Below are positions 46,399 through 54,074 of a DNA stretch of 64,000 nucleotides, piece by piece. A program made the translations under genes and the position numbers. The notes below the pieces were generated by a model that saw only the letters and a list, made by a program, of their open reading frames with translations, ran no database searches and had not been told where the DNA came from. Origin of the DNA: Bacillota bacterium (GTDB taxonomy: Bacteria > Bacillota > Clostridia > Lachnospirales > Lachnospiraceae). How positions within the stretch are numbered: the stretch's first letter is position 1; each line of letters opens with the position of its first letter. The stretch lies in NCBI GenBank assembly GCA_023439505.1, contig JAEXNR010000062.1, positions 62,001-126,000 on the forward strand, given 5' to 3'.

Positions 46399-46430
46399 AG
46401 GAATAGCAAAACGCGGAAATGAGGGATAAC

Positions 46431-47270
46431 ATGGACTATTTGGCAGATAAATATTTAAGACCCAGAAAAATTCCGAGTACGGCATGCAGCGGCTGCGGTC
46501 TTGGTCAGGTGCACAAAAAAATCGTTATGGCCATTGATGAACTGGATCTTGGTGTGGAGGATGTTGTCTGGGGAACAGGCATTGGCTGTGCCGGAAGACA
46601 GACCTTTAATACCTGGAAGGGGGATAATTTTGCAGGCACCCACGGCAGGGTTTATGCCCTGGCAGCAGGGCTCAGAGTTGCCCTTCCTGCGGATAAGAAG
46701 ATTATTCTTACGGCTGGCGATGGAGATGCATTTGGAATAGGATTACTTCACCTTCTTCATTGTGCCAGAAGAAATATGGATATGACGGTTGTAGTCTGCG
46801 ATAACTTCGGCTATCAGTCCACCGGAGGACAATTTGGCTACACCACCCCCCTTGGCGCTAAAACGGACAGCAGTCCCTACGGAATGTTTGAGGCTAACTG
46901 GATACAGAACGGAATAGATATTTTAGAGATATTAAAGAACGCAGGGGCTACCTTCTTAGCCAGGCATACCAGCTTTGAAGGGCAGAATGCGGTGGAAAGC
47001 ATAAAGAAGGCGATTAATAACAAGGGATTCTCTCTGGTACATGTAATCTATCCCTGTGTCACCAACTATGGAGGCAGGGCTTTGGGGACCAGAAAGACGG
47101 ATCGAATCTATGAGTGGTTTCTGTCACTTACCTCGGACAAAGAAAATCAGACCGGAGAGGTTAAATTTAAGACCGGCGTTTACTACGATGGTTCGGGAAA
47201 GAGACCGGAATATGTAGAGGTACTAAAGGAGATTACAAATCAGGTGAAAAGAGGTGAGAGAAATGCCTAA
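46431..47270 (+). CDS. 2-oxoacid:ferredoxin oxidoreductase, beta (TPP) subunit
   Basis: A 279-residue KorB/VorA-type subunit. It has the N-terminal CSGCGLGQVHK Fe-S/TPP region and WGTGIGCAGRQ. The TPP-binding motif is AGDGDAFGIGL, with VVCDNFGYQSTGGQ completing the pocket. ATG 46431 is chosen because GAGGG precedes it; ATG 46419 is an alternative. The gene overlaps the gamma subunit gene by 8 bases. Confidence 0.88.
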   Translation: MDYLADKYLRPRKIPSTACSGCGLGQVHKKIVMAIDELDLGVEDVVWGTGIGCAGRQTFNTWKGDNFAGTHGRVYALAAGLRVALPADKKIILTAGDGDAFGIGLLHLLHCARRNMDMTVVVCDNFGYQSTGGQFGYTTPLGAKTDSSPYGMFEANWIQNGIDILEILKNAGATFLARHTSFEGQNAVESIKKAINNKGFSLVHVIYPCVTNYGGRALGTRKTDRIYEWFLSLTSDKENQTGEVKFKTGVYYDGSGKRPEYVEVLKEITNQVKRGERNA

Positions 47271-47835
47271 TTCATCTTTATCTGCTTTACAGGCAATCGA
47301 GCCGGGAACAGTTCCGGCAAGAATTGAGGTGCTGGTCAGTGGCTTTGGCGGTCAGGGCGTGGTAAGAATCGGTCAGATTCTCGGTTTGGCATCAGTTTTG
47401 GAAGGGCTTCATACCACCATGCTGGTCAGCCACGGAACAGAAACCAGAGGAGGCTATGTGAGAACACAGGTGGTTCTGTCAGGGGAAACCATTGACAGTC
47501 CGGTGATAGAAAGTCCAAACATCTTCTGTGCCATGTCAAAGGCAGCCTATGACCGTTTTTATTCGATGGTTACCACGGGGACGATTCTTTATGATCCGGG
47601 TTATGTAACACCTGATTTACCGGAGGGAGCAGTACACCATCCCATTCCGGCAAGAGATCTTGCGGTGGAACACTTTAAAAATGAGCTTTTTGCCAACATG
47701 ATCTTTTATGGTAAAATAATCAGAACTCTTGACGGCAGAATCTCCAAAGAGCATGCCCTTGAAGCACTCAGACAGAGGATTCCCCGTTTTATTGATGAAA
47801 ATATCAGCGCCTTTGAAATCGGATATGGGAGATGA
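47263..47835 (+). CDS. 2-oxoacid:ferredoxin oxidoreductase, gamma subunit
   Basis: A 190-residue KorC/VorC-type gamma subunit with VLVSGFGGQGVVRIGQILG, THGTETRGG-type segment (VSHGTETRGGYVRTQV) and a typical FYGKIIR segment near residue 145. It binds CoA in characterised relatives. GAGGTGA precedes ATG 47263 inside the end of the beta gene. The sulfhydrylase gene starts 4 bases after its stop, so the oxidoreductase and the sulfur-transfer genes are one transcription unit. Confidence 0.85.
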   Translation: MPNSSLSALQAIEPGTVPARIEVLVSGFGGQGVVRIGQILGLASVLEGLHTTMLVSHGTETRGGYVRTQVVLSGETIDSPVIESPNIFCAMSKAAYDRFYSMVTTGTILYDPGYVTPDLPEGAVHHPIPARDLAVEHFKNELFANMIFYGKIIRTLDGRISKEHALEALRQRIPRFIDENISAFEIGYGR

Positions 47836-47839
47836 GCAT

Positions 47840-49081
47840 ATGAATTTTAATACAGCTTTACTGCATCAGGGGGTCAGGGTGGATGAGAAGATAGGTGCTA
47901 CCGTAACGCCCATTTATCAATCCAGTGCATTTGCCTATCCGTCGGCAGAGGAATTGGAGAAAGTGTTTAACAATGCTGCTCCCGGTTTTACTTATTCAAG
48001 AATTAACAATCCCACGGTGGAAGCCTTTGAACGCCGGATTACCTCCCTGGAGGGAGGTATAGCATCGGTAGCGTGTGCTTCCGGAATGGCGGCTATTTCC
48101 AATGCCATATTAAATCTTGTAGAAAGCGGGGATGAGATCATCTCCACGCCCGGAATTTTCGGCGGAACCATTGAACTATTTAAAGATCTGGAAGCTTTTG
48201 GGATTAAGACAGTGTATATCAGTGATGGATCACCCGAAGACTATGAGCGTAAGATTACAGATAAGACAAAATTAATCTTTGCCGAAGTAATCGGTAATCC
48301 GAAACTGGATGTACTGGATATAGAGAGCGTTGCCAAGATTGCCCACGCCCGCCAAATTCCCCTGCTGGTAGACAATACCTCAGCCTCGGCATTTGTAGTA
48401 AAACCTCTCAGCCTGGGAGCGGATATCGTAATTAATTCCTCCTCCAAATACATCAACGGCAGCGGTAATTCCATCAGCGGAATCATTACCGACAGCGGAA
48501 AATTCAAGTGGGATGCAAAACGGTATCAAAGACTTGCCGAATATAAAAAGTTTGGACCCTTTCAATATACGGCAAAATTAAGAAATGGACTTTTTCGTAA
48601 TACAGGCGCCTGTCTTTCCCCTCAGAATGCTTATCTGAACCTTCTTGGGCTGGAAACGCTGGGACTAAGAATGGAACGTCAGTGCCGCAATGCCGGAAAG
48701 CTTGCTGCGTATTTACAAACGAATCCCGGAATCATCCGGGTGAATTATCCGGGATTGCCGGAAAGCCCCTGGCATGAGATTGCAGAGAAACAATTTCAAG
48801 GGTATTACGGAGCAATTCTTACCTTTCGTGCCGGTTCCAAAGAGAGAGCATATCATATCATGAACCATTTGAAGTATGCATATATTGCAGCAAACATCGG
48901 AGATACCAAGTTACTTGTCATTCATCCGGATTCTACCATATATGCCCATAGCACGAAGGAAGAGAAACTAAGAGCCGGGGTCTATCCGGATCTGATCCGT
49001 GTCAGCGCAGGTCTGGAAGATATCGAGGATGTAATAGAAGATTTCAAGCAGGCAATCATCAGTGCACAAAGTATAAATTAG
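47840..49081 (+). CDS. PLP-dependent O-acetylhomoserine sulfhydrylase-type enzyme (MetZ-like)
   Basis: A 413-residue Cys/Met-metabolism PLP enzyme. The N-terminus has TVTPIYQSSAF and YSRINNPTVEAFE. The PLP ring contact is in SGMAAISNAI, and the Schiff-base Lys is K203 in SSSKYINGSG. The C-terminal RVSAGLED binds carboxylate. Family members add sulfide to O-acetyl- or O-succinylhomoserine, or cleave methionine or cystathionine. Neighbouring carrier-protein, ThiF-like and JAMM genes favour the Wolinella MetZ role: homocysteine made from O-acetylhomoserine and a protein thiocarboxylate. This is inference from layout. Confidence 0.85.
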   Translation: MNFNTALLHQGVRVDEKIGATVTPIYQSSAFAYPSAEELEKVFNNAAPGFTYSRINNPTVEAFERRITSLEGGIASVACASGMAAISNAILNLVESGDEIISTPGIFGGTIELFKDLEAFGIKTVYISDGSPEDYERKITDKTKLIFAEVIGNPKLDVLDIESVAKIAHARQIPLLVDNTSASAFVVKPLSLGADIVINSSSKYINGSGNSISGIITDSGKFKWDAKRYQRLAEYKKFGPFQYTAKLRNGLFRNTGACLSPQNAYLNLLGLETLGLRMERQCRNAGKLAAYLQTNPGIIRVNYPGLPESPWHEIAEKQFQGYYGAILTFRAGSKERAYHIMNHLKYAYIAANIGDTKLLVIHPDSTIYAHSTKEEKLRAGVYPDLIRVSAGLEDIEDVIEDFKQAIISAQSIN

Positions 49082-49092
49082 GAGGCAAAGAT

Positions 49093-49965
49093 ATGGCAGT
49101 AGATTATGCAGCCTTGAAAAAAGGCGGATTTATGAGACAAAAGCAAAAGGGGTATTTTTCCATTCGTCTTCAGGTAGTCGGCGGATATCTGACAGCCGAA
49201 AATGTGAAGAAGATTTATGAAGTTGCCCAGAAGTACGGCGAAGGCTATATCCATCTGACCTCCAGGCAGAGCGTGGAGATTCCTTTTATCAAGTTTGAGG
49301 ACATTGAGGAAGTAAAAGCTGAACTTGCAAAGGGTGGCTGCAAACCCGGGGTATGCGGTCCCAGAGTACGTACCGTTACAGCATGTCAGGGTAATGAGAT
49401 TTGTCCCAGCGGATGCATCAATACTTATGAACTGGCAGTGGAGCTGGACAAAAGATATTATGCCAGAGAATTGCCCCATAAATTTAAATTCGGTGTCACC
49501 GGATGCCAGAATAACTGCTTAAAGGCAGAGGAAAATGATCTTGGGGTTAAGGGAGGCATGGAGGTCACCTGGAATAAAAATGACTGTATTTTCTGCGGGG
49601 TATGTGAAAAAGCCTGCCGTAGCGGTGCGATTAAGATCGATGGGGATAACATCACCCTGGATCAGGAAAAATGCAATTACTGCGGCCGCTGTGTCAAAGC
49701 ATGTCCCACCGATGCATGGAAAGGGGAAGAGGGCTATCTGGTATCTTTCGGCGGACTATTCGGGAATCATATTCATGAAGGAAAGCAGATTCTGCCCCTG
49801 ATTAAAGAGAAGGAACAATTGCTGCGGATTACGGATGCGGCCATAGAATTCTTTGACCGGAACGGAAAAGCCGGTGAGCGCTTTAAATTTGCCATTGACC
49901 GGGCCGGATGGGAAGAGTTTGCAAGGATCATAAAGGAGGCATATGATGGCGGAGTATCAAATTGA
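49093..49965 (+). CDS. Siroheme/4Fe-4S sulfite-reductase-type protein (AsrC-like)
   Basis: A 290-residue protein with the nitrite/sulfite reductase layout: an N-terminal ferredoxin-like half, then TACQGNEICPSG and TGCQNNC, the Cys pairs that bind siroheme and a [4Fe-4S] cluster. Two further clusters follow in CIFCGVCEKAC and CNYCGRCVKACP. A C-terminal substrate half ends the protein. It resembles AsrC and other single-chain anaerobic reductases that turn sulfite to sulfide. No AsrA or AsrB is nearby, so electrons may come from ferredoxin reduced by the oxidoreductase upstream. TAGGAGG precedes the ATG; the siroheme operon lies 2 kb downstream. Confidence 0.85.
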   Translation: MAVDYAALKKGGFMRQKQKGYFSIRLQVVGGYLTAENVKKIYEVAQKYGEGYIHLTSRQSVEIPFIKFEDIEEVKAELAKGGCKPGVCGPRVRTVTACQGNEICPSGCINTYELAVELDKRYYARELPHKFKFGVTGCQNNCLKAEENDLGVKGGMEVTWNKNDCIFCGVCEKACRSGAIKIDGDNITLDQEKCNYCGRCVKACPTDAWKGEEGYLVSFGGLFGNHIHEGKQILPLIKEKEQLLRITDAAIEFFDRNGKAGERFKFAIDRAGWEEFARIIKEAYDGGVSN

Positions 49966-50191
49966 TGACAAGATCGATATAACAGATGTGGTTTGCCCCA
50001 TAACCTTTGTAAAGGCTAAGATTGCTATGGAGGAATTGGAGGAAGGGCAGATTTTATCTATCCGGATGAATGATGGAGAACCGGTTCAGAATGTTCCCAG
50101 AAGTTTAAAGGAGGAAGGGCACCAGATCCTGAAATTAATTGCGAATGAGGACGGCACTTATAATCTCATTGTTAAGAAAATCGGAGAATAG
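49946..50191 (+). CDS. TusA-family sulfur carrier
   Basis: An 81-residue TusA-like protein. Its conserved Cys (C17) lies in VVCPITFVKAKIAME; most family members read Cys-Pro-x-Pro, and this one has Cys-Pro-Ile-Thr. The beta-alpha-beta-alpha-beta fold is complete. It could carry sulfur as a persulfide between the reductase and the thiocarboxylate carrier. ATG 49946 is 6 bases after AAAGGAGG; the gene overlaps the reductase gene by 20 bases. Confidence 0.88.
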   Translation: MAEYQIDDKIDITDVVCPITFVKAKIAMEELEEGQILSIRMNDGEPVQNVPRSLKEEGHQILKLIANEDGTYNLIVKKIGE

Positions 50192-50203
50192 ATCAGGTAT
50201 AAG

Positions 50204-50242
50204 TAATAGGAAACAGTAATAGGAAACAGTAATAGGAAACAG
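50204..50242. repeat. Three 13-bp tandem repeats
   Basis: TAATAGGAAACAG occurs three times in a row (50204-50242) in the short gap between the TusA and thioredoxin genes. It may be slippage or affect mRNA processing within the operon. Confidence 0.7.
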
Positions 50243-50251
50243 CAATAAAAA

Positions 50252-50265
50252 ATGATAATTATCAT
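50252..50265. promoter_or_regulatory. 14-bp palindrome resembling a Fur-type half-site pair
   Basis: ATGATAATTATCAT is a perfect 14-bp palindrome just before the thioredoxin gene. Its TGATAAT/ATTATCA halves look like iron-box arms, but without the single central base of the 7-1-7 Fur consensus. An internal metal-responsive site is possible; chance in A+T-rich DNA is not excluded. Confidence 0.35.
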
Positions 50266-50286
50266 AGGAATGGTTTGGAGGCTATG

Positions 50287-50604
50287 ATGGCGGCTAGAGT
50301 GAATCAGGATAATTTTGAAAATGAAGTTTTGCAGGCAGAGGGAATGGTGATTGTGGACTTTTATTCCGACAGCTGCATCCCCTGCAAACAAATGGCGGCG
50401 ATCCTCGGTGAATTGGAAGATGATTTCGAGGACAGGATTAAGATCGTCAAGGTGAATGTCAATTTTGATGAGACGTTAGCAAATCAGTATGGGATTATGG
50501 CGTCACCCACCCTTCTTTTTTTCAAGGGAGCGAAAGAAATCTCAAGATTACGGGGGATACATAAGAAAGCTGTTGTACAGGAATTAATTGAACAGAATTT
50601 ATGA
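50287..50604 (+). CDS. trxA: Thioredoxin
   Basis: A 105-residue thioredoxin-fold protein with active site CIPC (C30, C33), preceded by VDFYSDS, and the cis-Pro loop MASPTL. Most thioredoxins read Cys-Gly-Pro-Cys; the Ile variant occurs in specialised forms and changes redox potential. Its place between the TusA and carrier genes suggests a dedicated reductant for persulfide or thiocarboxylate transfer. ATG 50287 is 5 bases after GGAGG; the in-frame ATG 50284 is adjacent. Confidence 0.9.
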   Translation: MAARVNQDNFENEVLQAEGMVIVDFYSDSCIPCKQMAAILGELEDDFEDRIKIVKVNVNFDETLANQYGIMASPTLLFFKGAKEISRLRGIHKKAVVQELIEQNL

Positions 50605-50621
50605 TAATGGAGGTCACGGAT

Positions 50622-50843
50622 ATGACAATAACAGTAGCAGGTGTTTCAAAGGAAGTTGTCGATGGCATTACGGTAACCGCATTAATAGAGGCAGAGAAGA
50701 TCGAAAGTCCGGAATACGTTTCCGTATCGGTGAATGATGATTTTATCCTTCGGGAAGCATTCGATTCCACTGCGCTTTCCCAGGGAGACACCGTTGAATT
50801 CTTATATTTTATGGGAGGCGGTTGCAATGGCATTTACGAATGA
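50622..50843 (+). CDS. thiS: ThiS/HcyS-like sulfur carrier with C-terminal extension
   Basis: A 73-residue ubiquitin-like sulfur carrier of the ThiS/MoaD type. The core ends FLYFMGGG as in ThiS, but is followed by six more residues, CNGIYE. Carriers need a free C-terminal Gly for adenylation, so this tail must be removed first. The JAMM protease encoded two genes downstream is the obvious candidate, as with HcyD acting on HcyS in Wolinella. GGAGG is 8 bases before ATG 50622. The gene overlaps the ThiF-like gene by 17 bases, and the tail codons are the overlapped ones. Confidence 0.8.
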   Translation: MTITVAGVSKEVVDGITVTALIEAEKIESPEYVSVSVNDDFILREAFDSTALSQGDTVEFLYFMGGGCNGIYE

Positions 50844-51630
50844 GCAGATTGAGCGTTATTCCAGACATATTATACTTAAAGAAGTTGGGGCTAAGGGACA
50901 GAAGAAATTATTAAATTCCAGTGTTTTAATCATCGGTGCCGGCGGACTTGGCGCCCCTGCGGCCATGTATCTGGCGGCTGCGGGAATTGGAACCATCGGA
51001 ATTGCCGATGCGGATGAAGTGGATTTATCCAATCTTCAGCGCCAGATTATCCACAGCACCAGGGATGTGGGAAAGGCAAAAGTAAAATCAGCCAAGGAAA
51101 CCATCCATGAGATGAATCCGGACGTCACCGTGAACACTTACCGCACCTTTGTAACCTCGGAAAATATATTGGATTTGATTAAAGAGTATGATTTTATTAT
51201 TGACGGAACAGACAATTTTCCCGCCAAGTTCTTAATCAATGATGCCTGTGTGATGGCAAAGAAGCCTTTTTCCCATGCGGGAATTATCCGTTTTCAGGGA
51301 CAATTGATGACCTATGTTCCGGGTGAGGGTCCCTGTTATCGCTGCGTATTTAAGAATCCGCCACCCAAGGATGCGGTACCGACCTGTAAGCAGGCAGGTG
51401 TCATAGGCGCCATGGGCGGTGTCATCGGAAGTCTCCAGGCAATGGAGGCAATTAAGTATCTACTTGGCCTTGGAGGTCTTCTGACCGGGTATTTGCTTAC
51501 CTATGATGCCCTTACCATGAATTTCAGAAAGATCAAGCTGCCCGGAGCATCAAAGGACTGTGGTATATGCAGCGAACATCCAACCATTACCCAGCTGATT
51601 GATTACGAACAGGCGGAATGCGAGGGATAG
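50827..51630 (+). CDS. ThiF/MoeB-type carrier adenylyltransferase (HcyF-like)
   Basis: A 267-residue E1-like enzyme. The nucleotide site is IIGAGGLGAPA, with Arg and Lys in LQRQIIHSTRDVGKAK, and the acceptor region is DGTDNFPAKFLIND. Zinc Cys residues are in CYRCVF and CGICSEHP. It would adenylate the carrier C-terminus before sulfur is added. The conserved Cys that forms a disulfide with ThiS in E. coli ThiF is in the PTCKQAG segment. GGGAGGCGG upstream supports ATG 50827. No rhodanese domain is fused, so sulfur must come from sulfide or the TusA protein. Confidence 0.88.
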   Translation: MAFTNEQIERYSRHIILKEVGAKGQKKLLNSSVLIIGAGGLGAPAAMYLAAAGIGTIGIADADEVDLSNLQRQIIHSTRDVGKAKVKSAKETIHEMNPDVTVNTYRTFVTSENILDLIKEYDFIIDGTDNFPAKFLINDACVMAKKPFSHAGIIRFQGQLMTYVPGEGPCYRCVFKNPPPKDAVPTCKQAGVIGAMGGVIGSLQAMEAIKYLLGLGGLLTGYLLTYDALTMNFRKIKLPGASKDCGICSEHPTITQLIDYEQAECEG

Positions 51631-51689
51631 GGACGGGAGACGTCCACGTTAGAATTTATATGCTGTGAGAGCGGCGGATGGAGGTCAGG

Positions 51690-52106
51690 ATGCTGAAACT
51701 TTCTAAAGAAAATTATGATAAGATTGTTCGCCATGCCCTGGAGGGACTCCCCAATGAGGCCTGCGGTCTTATTGGCGGAGAACTGACAGAAGAAGGAAAG
51801 ATGGTTCGGGAAGTATATCTGCTTCGGAACCTGGATGAGAGCAGGGAGCATTTTTCCATGGATCCGGTGGAGCAGTTAAAGGCAGTAAAAGATTTAAGAT
51901 CCAAGGGATATGTTCTGTTCGGGAATTTCCATTCCCATCCGGAGACACCGGCCAGACCTTCCGAGGAAGATAAGCGGCTTGCATATGATCCGAAGGCAAG
52001 CTATTTGATTTTATCCTTACAGGACAAAGACGTACCTGTATTAAAGGCGTTTCAGATTCATGGTACGGACACTGAGCAGGAAGAAATCATATTAGAGGAA
52101 GAATAA
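51690..52106 (+). CDS. JAMM/M67-family metalloprotease (HcyD-like)
   Basis: A 138-residue single-domain JAMM protease. All zinc-site residues are present: Glu (E23) in LPNEACGLIGG, His-x-His in NFHSHPETPARPSEED, and the Asp ten residues after the second His. M67 proteins of this size (Mec+, QbsD, HcyD) remove C-terminal residues or the attached amino acid from sulfur carriers. The carrier gene two positions upstream has exactly such a tail. The start is ATG 51690, 5 bases after GGAGG; ATG 51678 is a possible longer form. Confidence 0.87.
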   Translation: MLKLSKENYDKIVRHALEGLPNEACGLIGGELTEEGKMVREVYLLRNLDESREHFSMDPVEQLKAVKDLRSKGYVLFGNFHSHPETPARPSEEDKRLAYDPKASYLILSLQDKDVPVLKAFQIHGTDTEQEEIILEEE

Positions 52107-52199
52107 TTCCTTCGTTTGAAGGATGGGATTGTGAAAATCATCAAACAGTGTTAGTATAGGATGGAATGATAGCTTGACCTAAGGAAAGAAGAGAAAAAG

Positions 52200-53369
52200 A
52201 TGTATTGTATCAGTATCAGCCATAAAAGCGCACCGGTAGAAATCAGGGAATTATTTTCCTTTTCCATGGAAGAAGAGGGGAGATTTTCAGAGAAGATACT
52301 GCAAAATGAACATATCACCGAATGTGTGGTAATTTCTACCTGTAACCGCGCTGAACTATATTTTTGCGGCGACAACCATGCGATTCACTGTGTGGAGCAG
52401 CATCTGGCAGAATTTAAAGGGATTGAGACAGAGCGGCTGCTGAAATATTTTCTGATCTTTGAGCAGGAGCGGGCAGTGAAGCATCTATTTATGGTGGCCT
52501 GCGGTATGGATTCCATGCTCCTGGGTGAGGATGAGATTCTGGGACAGGTCAGGGGAGCCTATGAGCGGGCTTTGGAAAAAGGTACGACAAATTATGAATT
52601 AAACACCCTGTTTCAGGCAGCAATATCCTGTGCCAAGAAAATTAAGACGGATACAAAGGTATCTAAAACACCTGTTTCCATCGCTACTCTGGCGGCGAAT
52701 GAAATTCTTCGGTATCCGGGAGAGAATAAAACCGTATTGATGATCGGACTGTCCGGAAAAATGGGTGGTATTATTTATAAGAATATTTATGGCAGAGACA
52801 ACCTGCATATTATCGGAACGACCAGAAACCATTGCAAAGAGTTTGACATTAAGTCAGATCAGGTGACGTGGGTGGATTATCATAATCGATATGATTATGT
52901 GGAGGAAGCGGACATTATCGTAAGTGCAACCACCAGCCCCCACTATACCATTACCTTTCATGAAGTATCCGAGAAGATAAAAACCGATAAGCAGCGCTTA
53001 TTTATTGATTTATCCGTTCCGACAGATATTGATCAGAATATGGTAAAGCTGCCTGGGGCGATCCTGTATGATATTGATCATTATAGAGGGTTATCCGAAA
53101 CAAACAACGCTGTAAAGCAAAAGGAAATGGAGTTTGCTGGTCTTATTATGGAAGAGCGTATGGAGGAAGTCATGAAAGAGATTCATTTTCATGATTTTCT
53201 TTCTGATTTAGCCCGGGTCAGACGGGTGTTTGAAACAAAACGCTTTGACCATGTGCTGTATGAACTTCGGGATCTGGCAAGTGAGGACGAGCTCATCCAT
53301 CTGCTGAAGCTGCTGCGGAAATTAAAAGATGCAGAGGAGCAAACGCAAGAGAGGCAATCACCGGAATGA
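52200..53369 (+). CDS. hemA: Glutamyl-tRNA reductase
   Basis: A 389-residue enzyme that reduces glutamyl-tRNA to glutamate semialdehyde, the first committed step of tetrapyrrole synthesis. The N-terminal SHKSAPVEIRE and STCNRAELY, with catalytic Cys at about 50, are diagnostic, as are GMDSMLLGEDEILGQVR and a Rossmann domain. The C-terminal dimerisation helix is short. It opens a six-gene siroheme operon 93 bases after the JAMM gene, so it may be co-expressed with the sulfite-reductase unit. Confidence 0.93.
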   Translation: MYCISISHKSAPVEIRELFSFSMEEEGRFSEKILQNEHITECVVISTCNRAELYFCGDNHAIHCVEQHLAEFKGIETERLLKYFLIFEQERAVKHLFMVACGMDSMLLGEDEILGQVRGAYERALEKGTTNYELNTLFQAAISCAKKIKTDTKVSKTPVSIATLAANEILRYPGENKTVLMIGLSGKMGGIIYKNIYGRDNLHIIGTTRNHCKEFDIKSDQVTWVDYHNRYDYVEEADIIVSATTSPHYTITFHEVSEKIKTDKQRLFIDLSVPTDIDQNMVKLPGAILYDIDHYRGLSETNNAVKQKEMEFAGLIMEERMEEVMKEIHFHDFLSDLARVRRVFETKRFDHVLYELRDLASEDELIHLLKLLRKLKDAEEQTQERQSPE

Positions 53370-53438
53370 GAAACAACCGGCATCGGTCAGGAAGCAGGGA
53401 AGGCAGAAATAGAATAGATAGAAAAGGAAGTAGCGTGC

Positions 53439-54074
53439 GTGGCATATTTTCCGTTTTTTGTAGATGTTAAGGATAAGAAGTGCTGTATCATCGGCGGCGG
53501 TATTGTTGCTTTACGTAAAGTGGAGGCACTGCTGCAGTTTGAAGCTGATATTACCGTCATATCCCCGGCAATTTGTGAAGAGTTGCTTCGGTATGGTCAT
53601 GTCATACAGCTTATTAACAGAGCGTTTGTAGAACATGATTTGGAGGGTGCATGGTTTGTAATTGCAGCTACCAATCAGCCTGAGTTGAATGCACGAATCG
53701 CTTGGTTGTGCCGGGAGAAGAACATTTTGGTCAATGCGGTGGATGAGAAGGAAAATTGTGATTTCTTGTTTCCTGCCTTTGTCAAAAAGGGGGACATCTC
53801 CATCGGAATAACCACATCGGGACAAAGCCCGGTTATGGCAGCACATATCAAAAAGCAGGTATCAGATCAGCTTCCCGGATATTATGAGGAACTGGCGGTC
53901 ACCCTTGGGCACTTAAGAGTATATGTGAAGGGGCAGGTTGCAAAAGAGCACCTGCGTTCAGAGATTTTTAAGGAATTGTTTGAAACCGGCAGAAAGCAGC
54001 TGGGAAAGATTACAATTCAGGAGGTTGACCGGATTATCTCCCGGCATCTGAAAGAAAATGGTGAGAAGATATGA
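53439..54074 (+). CDS. Precorrin-2 dehydrogenase / siroheme synthase N-domain
   Basis: A 211-residue Met8p/CysG-N-type protein starting at GTG 53439, with AAAGGAAG upstream. The NAD site is GGGIVALRKVEALL, and FVKKGDISIGITTSGQSPVMA is the conserved loop that includes the metal-chelation Ser region. It oxidises precorrin-2 to sirohydrochlorin and may also insert iron. It overlaps hemC by four bases. No separate ferrochelatase gene is seen, so it may be bifunctional. Confidence 0.9.
   Translation: MAYFPFFVDVKDKKCCIIGGGIVALRKVEALLQFEADITVISPAICEELLRYGHVIQLINRAFVEHDLEGAWFVIAATNQPELNARIAWLCREKNILVNAVDEKENCDFLFPAFVKKGDISIGITTSGQSPVMAAHIKKQVSDQLPGYYEELAVTLGHLRVYVKGQVAKEHLRSEIFKELFETGRKQLGKITIQEVDRIISRHLKENGEKI

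Noticed and set aside
50204..50242. 13-bp repeats considered as plasmid-type iterons or CRISPR
   Set aside because: Adjacent units without spacers inside an operon; no replication or cas gene nearby.
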